DNA of 31,511 bases from NCBI GenBank assembly GCA_002412935.1, contig DHWA01000015.1, positions 1 through 31,511 on the forward strand. The letters run 5' to 3'. The stretch comes from Patescibacteria group bacterium UBA5194 (GTDB taxonomy: Bacteria > Patescibacteriota > Gracilibacteria > BD1-5 > UBA6164). This document shows, piece by piece, positions 28,440-31,511 of this stretch. The notes under the pieces were generated by a model. It saw only the letters and a list, made by a program, of their open reading frames with translations, ran no database searches and was not told the DNA's origin. The position numbers and the translations under genes are program-made. How positions within the stretch are numbered: position 1 is the stretch's first letter; each line of letters starts with the position of its first letter.

Positions 28440-28817
28440 ATGTGGATAATCAGATTTCAAAAACTCCAAACCAAAGATTATAACTACATAAATAGAAAAT
28501 TAGCTAATTTATGATTTTATACAAGAAAGCTTTCTTGAGTACTTCTAATTAAAGCATCTATTTATCATATAATAGAAAAAAAATCTTGGAGATGTATATC
28601 AAATAAACTTTGAGTTAACCATATACAATTATTTAAATTCTATTCTAATTATAATAATACTTTAGAATTTAAAGAAATTTTTCACTACTTAATTGATAAT
28701 AAAGTTTTGGCTTATATTACTGATAATAAAAGTTTTAATTTAAATGAGATAGATAACACTGATTACTTTTTAAAATTGACAAAGAATCAAATAGAGATTA
28801 TATTTAACAAGAATTAA
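28440..28817 (+). CDS. hypothetical protein, 125 aa, between palindromic repeats
   Basis: This ORF has three in-frame UGA codons in sensible positions (ANLGFY, KLSGVL, NKLGVN) and ends at TAA 28815-28817. It is basic. A stretch ASIYHIIEKKSWRCISNKLGVNHIQLFKFYSNY could form a helix-turn-helix, and the tail LAYITDNKSFNLNEIDNTDYFLKL is polar. No family was recognised; a transposase-like N-terminal fragment is one idea. Palindromic repeats lie on both sides. The start at 28440 is the first ATG in the open frame. The opposite strand has a short TTG-started ORF through a repeat, judged to be a shadow. Confidence 0.5.
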
Positions 28818-28827
28818 TATTTTGATT

Positions 28828-28916
28828 GTCATTCTGAATGAAATGAAGAATCCCTTAAACTTAGTTTATTGCACATACAATGATAAAGGGATCCTTCGTT
28901 ACTCTCAGGATGACAG
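28828..28916 (+). repeat. composite inverted repeat element, second copy
   Basis: The left arm GTCATTCTGAATGAAATGAA at 28828-28847 continues to about 28856. The right arm at 28889-28916 (GGATCCTTCGTTACTC... ending GATGACAG) is a rough reverse complement, so the 89 bp can fold into one long imperfect hairpin. The left arm matches 13863-13891 with two differences. It sits 33 bp before glmS. Confidence 0.8.
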
Positions 28917-28948
28917 CAACACTTATTTATTACTTAATCTTTTTTATT

Positions 28949-30790
28949 ATGTGCTGAATATTTGCTTATAACTGAAAACAAGATTCTATATCGTTTCTTT
29001 TGGATTGATTAAAAAACCTTGAATATAGATGATATGATAGTGCTTGAATTGTTTGACTAAGTGAAAAATGAGATGTATTTTTAGAAAAGTCTGTATGAAA
29101 AGTTGCAAATCTTACTACAAAAATTGCACTAAAAAAAAGAGATTTAGTTTATCCAGTTTGAATTGCTCATACTAGATGGGCAACTCATGGGGGAGTAACA
29201 GAAGAAAATGCTCATCCTCATTATAGTGAAAGTAAGAGATTTTATATAGTACATAATTGAATTATAGAAAATTATAAAGAATTAAGAAAAAGCCTTGAAA
29301 AAAAATACAAATTTTATTCAGAAACTGATAGTGAAGTTGTAGCTAAACTACTTGAAGAATTATATGATTGAGATATGCTTTCAACTATTCAAAAAATATC
29401 ACAAACTATTATTTGAGCATATGCTTTAGCGATAATTGATAAAAGACAACCTGATACATTAGTTTGAACAAAATTATGAAGTCCAATGATAATTTGAATT
29501 AATGGAACAGATATATTTTTAGCAAGTGATATCAATGCTCTATCAGGAGTTGCTTCTGAATTTGTTCAAATGGAAGATAATGAAACTGTCATTATTAAAG
29601 ATTGAAAATATACAATTTTTTCTTGAAATTATTCTATTTGACCATGTTTAAACGAAATAAGTAGAAAATGTGAAAAGATAGAAAAAAATTTCAAAAAATC
29701 AGTAAAATGAAAATTTGACACTTATACTGAAAAAGAAATTCACGAAATTCCTGAAGTAATAGAAAATGTATTTAAATGAAGAATAAACTTTGAAACAAAA
29801 ACTTTACACAACGAGACTCTTCAAGAACTAAATGAACATGATATAGAAAGAATAGAAATAATAGCATCTGGATCTAGTTATTTTGCCTGATATACTTGAA
29901 CTTACTGGTTTAGAGAAATAGCATGAATTCCTGCAGAAGTAAAAATAAGTAATGAATTTTTATATGATACTTTTATCCCAGATAGTAAGACTCTTTATAT
30001 ATTTTTATCTCAGTCATGAGAAACAGCTGATGTTAGAGAATGTCTAAAAATGGTAAAATCAAAATGATGTTTAACTTTTTGAATAGTAAATGTAGTTTGA
30101 AGTACAATAGCTAGAATGTGTGATATGTGATTATTTTCTCATGCTTGAAGTGAAATCTGAGTAGCTTCAACTAAAAATATAATTTGACAATTATGAGTTT
30201 TGATATTTATGGCTATTGGTATGTGATTAAATAGAAATCTTCAATATACAAAATGAAAAGAAATAATCTCTGAATTATCAAAACTTAAATGAATTTTTGA
30301 AAAAGAATTAGAACAAAGTAAAGAAATTAAAAAAATTGCAAAAAAATATAGCAATACAAAAAGTTTATTTTTCTTATGAAGAAATTTATTGTATCCTATA
30401 GCTCAAGAGGGAAGCTTAAAACTTAAAGAATTAAGTTATATTCATTCAGAAGCTTATTCAAGCTGAGAAATGAAACACTGACCATTAGCTTTGGTAAACA
30501 AAGATTTCTTATGTATATTTTTAAATTTAAAATGAGTATTTCAAGAAAAAACTAATTCAAATATAAAAGAAGTAAAAGCTAGAAATTGAATAGTTTTATG
30601 AATAATCACAAAGTGAGAAAAAGATGAGGAATTATATGATGATACAATAGAAGTTCAAGAAGTAGATAAATTGATAACTCCTTTTGTTTGTTTAATACCA
30701 GTTTGGTTATTTGCACTACATACAGCAACAGATTTATGAAGAGATGTAGATAAACCTCAAAATCTAGCTAAAAGTGTAACTGTAGAGTAA
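28949..30790 (+). CDS. glmS: glutamine-fructose-6-phosphate aminotransferase
   Basis: GlmS makes glucosamine-6-phosphate from fructose-6-phosphate and glutamine, the entry to UDP-GlcNAc and peptidoglycan. The 613-aa protein begins MCGIFAY; C2 becomes the N-terminal nucleophile after Met removal. The glutaminase domain has YRGYDSAGI, HTRWATHGG and HNGIIENY. Two SIS sugar-isomerase domains follow (IASGSSYFAG, SQSGETADV, STKNIIGQL and QEGSLKLKELSYIHSEAYSSGEMKHGP). The C-terminus DKPQNLAKSVTVE is diagnostic. UGA encodes the glycine of MCG itself. No glmS ribozyme could be seen: the leader after the repeat is only 32 bp. Confidence 0.97.
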
Positions 30791-30817
30791 TTAATTTATT
30801 ATTTAAATAAACATATT

Positions 30818-31156
30818 ATGAACACCTGAATAAGACAATATGAATTATCAACAATTATTCCTTGAGAAATTAGATTAGAAGACCCTAAATGAAAATTGAA
30901 TTGAGAGAAGTCAGAAATTCAAGAAATAGTTACAGAACTTTTATCACTTAAAGAGTGAACTAGAATTAATGTTATATCTACAATTCCTGCAATTATTATA
31001 ACAGATTGAAAAAATACACTTACACATTCAAATGATCCTGAAGCTCCATGAATATTAACATTATCAATCTGAAATGAAACAATCTCATTATCTTCAAAAG
31101 ATATTATATTGTTAATGAATGAAATTTGAAAAAATACTAAATCAATAGTTAATTAA
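30818..31156 (+). CDS. hypothetical protein, 112 aa, downstream of glmS
   Basis: The ORF lies 27 bp after glmS and is probably cotranscribed with it. It contains many UGA codons (NTGIRQY, IIPGEIR, PKGKLNG, APGILTL, SIGNETI). The predicted protein is beta-strand rich in its second half (TRINVISTIPAIIITDGKNTL, GILTLSIGNETISLSSKDIILLM) and helical near residues 33-45. There is no signal peptide, transmembrane segment or recognised motif. A role linked to amino-sugar supply is only a guess from position. Confidence 0.65.
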
Positions 31157-31444
31157 AAATGTTTTAACTTTATATCATTTTTCTAGCAATAATCTGCGAA
31201 CTATTAAGATAATCCTTAGATTTTTTTTATTGCTCATCTTTGAATAGTAGTCTTATTTTTTCATAAAACTTTAAAATTCTAGGATTAATATATAATTTAT
31301 TTAAAAATAATTCTGATATATTTATTTATTATTCACTCATTTGAGTATTTAATTTATTTATAATTATAAATTTTATAATCAGTACTTTTAATATATTCTA
31401 TTTTTCAAAAGTTATATTTCGTGATTGAGTCTAGCATAAATTAA
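31157..31444. other. AT-rich intergenic region with weak ORF remnants
   Basis: No intact gene is visible. On the minus strand, short open stretches read like decayed protein: ISELFLNKLYINPRILKFY, then EKIRLLFKDEQ, a TAA, and KKSKDYLNSSQIIARKMI. They lack a good start and family match. In such AT-rich DNA chance openness cannot be excluded. No terminator hairpin after the 112-aa gene was recognised. Confidence 0.3.
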
Positions 31445-31473
31445 TTGACATCTTTACGAATATATATTACAAT
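31445..31473 (+). promoter_or_regulatory. strong promoter for the gene at the window end
   Basis: A perfect TTGACA (31445-31450), a 17-bp spacer and TACAAT (31468-31473, five of six consensus) lie 16 bases before ATG 31490. The predicted leader is only about ten bases, too short for a usual Shine-Dalgarno region. Confidence 0.7.
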
Positions 31474-31489
31474 AATATAAATATAAATT

Positions 31490-31511
31490 ATGCAGATTGT
31501 AACATCAAGTG
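31490..31511 (+). CDS. start of a gene cut by the window end
   Basis: An ATG behind a near-consensus promoter begins MQIVTSS and runs off the end. Seven codons are too few to identify the product. Confidence 0.5.

Noticed and set aside
28284..28469. 61-aa minus-strand ORF with a TTG start
   Set aside because: It runs through a GTCAT-type palindrome (VIPDLVWN is the usual translation of such repeats) and overlaps the start of the better supported plus-strand ORF at 28440.
12448..28916. CRISPR array
   Set aside because: The GTCAT-type repeats are irregularly spaced, lie in both orientations and are palindromic singles between genes, with no spacer-repeat periodicity and no cas genes.
28917..28948. 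glmS ribozyme
   Set aside because: Only 32 bases separate the palindromic repeat from the glmS start, too short for the ribozyme, and no conserved core was seen.

Overview
The window comes from a bacterium that reads UGA as glycine (genetic code 25), so it is very probably an Absconditabacteria (SR1) or Gracilibacteria (BD1-5) member of the Candidate Phyla Radiation. Every recognisable protein is open only if TGA is sense, and TGA falls on invariant glycines: the FtsK Walker A loop, the aspartokinase KFGGTS motif, and the serine-hydrolase motifs NSGG and GSSLGG. All real genes end in TAA or TAG. The DNA is very AT-rich, and most start codons have no visible Shine-Dalgarno sequence. Standard-code ORF calling breaks nearly every gene into pieces, so the coordinates here were re-derived with code 25. 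No tRNA, rRNA or CRISPR array was seen.

Layout. 1-713: C-terminus of topoisomerase I. 833-1393: zinc-ribbon/Ltp-repeat protein split by an in-frame TAA. 1450-2457: RhuM-family protein. 2628-4024 (minus): lgt with a rhomboid protease immediately downstream. 4294-6690: secreted M23 peptidase with a peptidoglycan-binding and an SLH-like domain, then a 121-aa unknown. 7235-15275: diaminopimelate/lysine cluster (lysC, asd, aminotransferase, dapB, dapA, lysA) with three small unknown genes and GTCAT-type palindromic repeats between them. 15370-17568: ftsK. 17640-18832: accessory patch containing an intact PIN toxin-antitoxin pair between two copies of the ftsK 3' end, a truncated TM2-like ORF, and an antitoxin next to a decayed RelE-like toxin. 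18882-19798: YvlD-like membrane protein (minus) and a MazG-like hydrolase. 19888-21342: membrane-anchored surface protein. 21369-23867 (minus): exonuclease III, a second MazG-like protein, a membrane PH-like protein and an RBBP9-like hydrolase. 24017-26910: grpE and RNase R. 27077-28234: HtrA protease. 28440-28817: unknown ORF between palindromic repeats. 28949-31156: glmS and a 112-aa unknown. A strong promoter and the first codons of another gene close the window.

Many genes serve the cell envelope. The lysC-to-lysA cluster supplies diaminopimelate and lysine, GlmS supplies amino sugar for peptidoglycan, Lgt lipidates lipoproteins, and the M23, HtrA and rhomboid proteins process the wall and exported proteins. 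No diaminopimelate epimerase is visible here. The most unusual stretch is 17.5-18.9 kb, where a toxin-antitoxin pair sits between direct repeats of the ftsK terminus beside a decaying second module.
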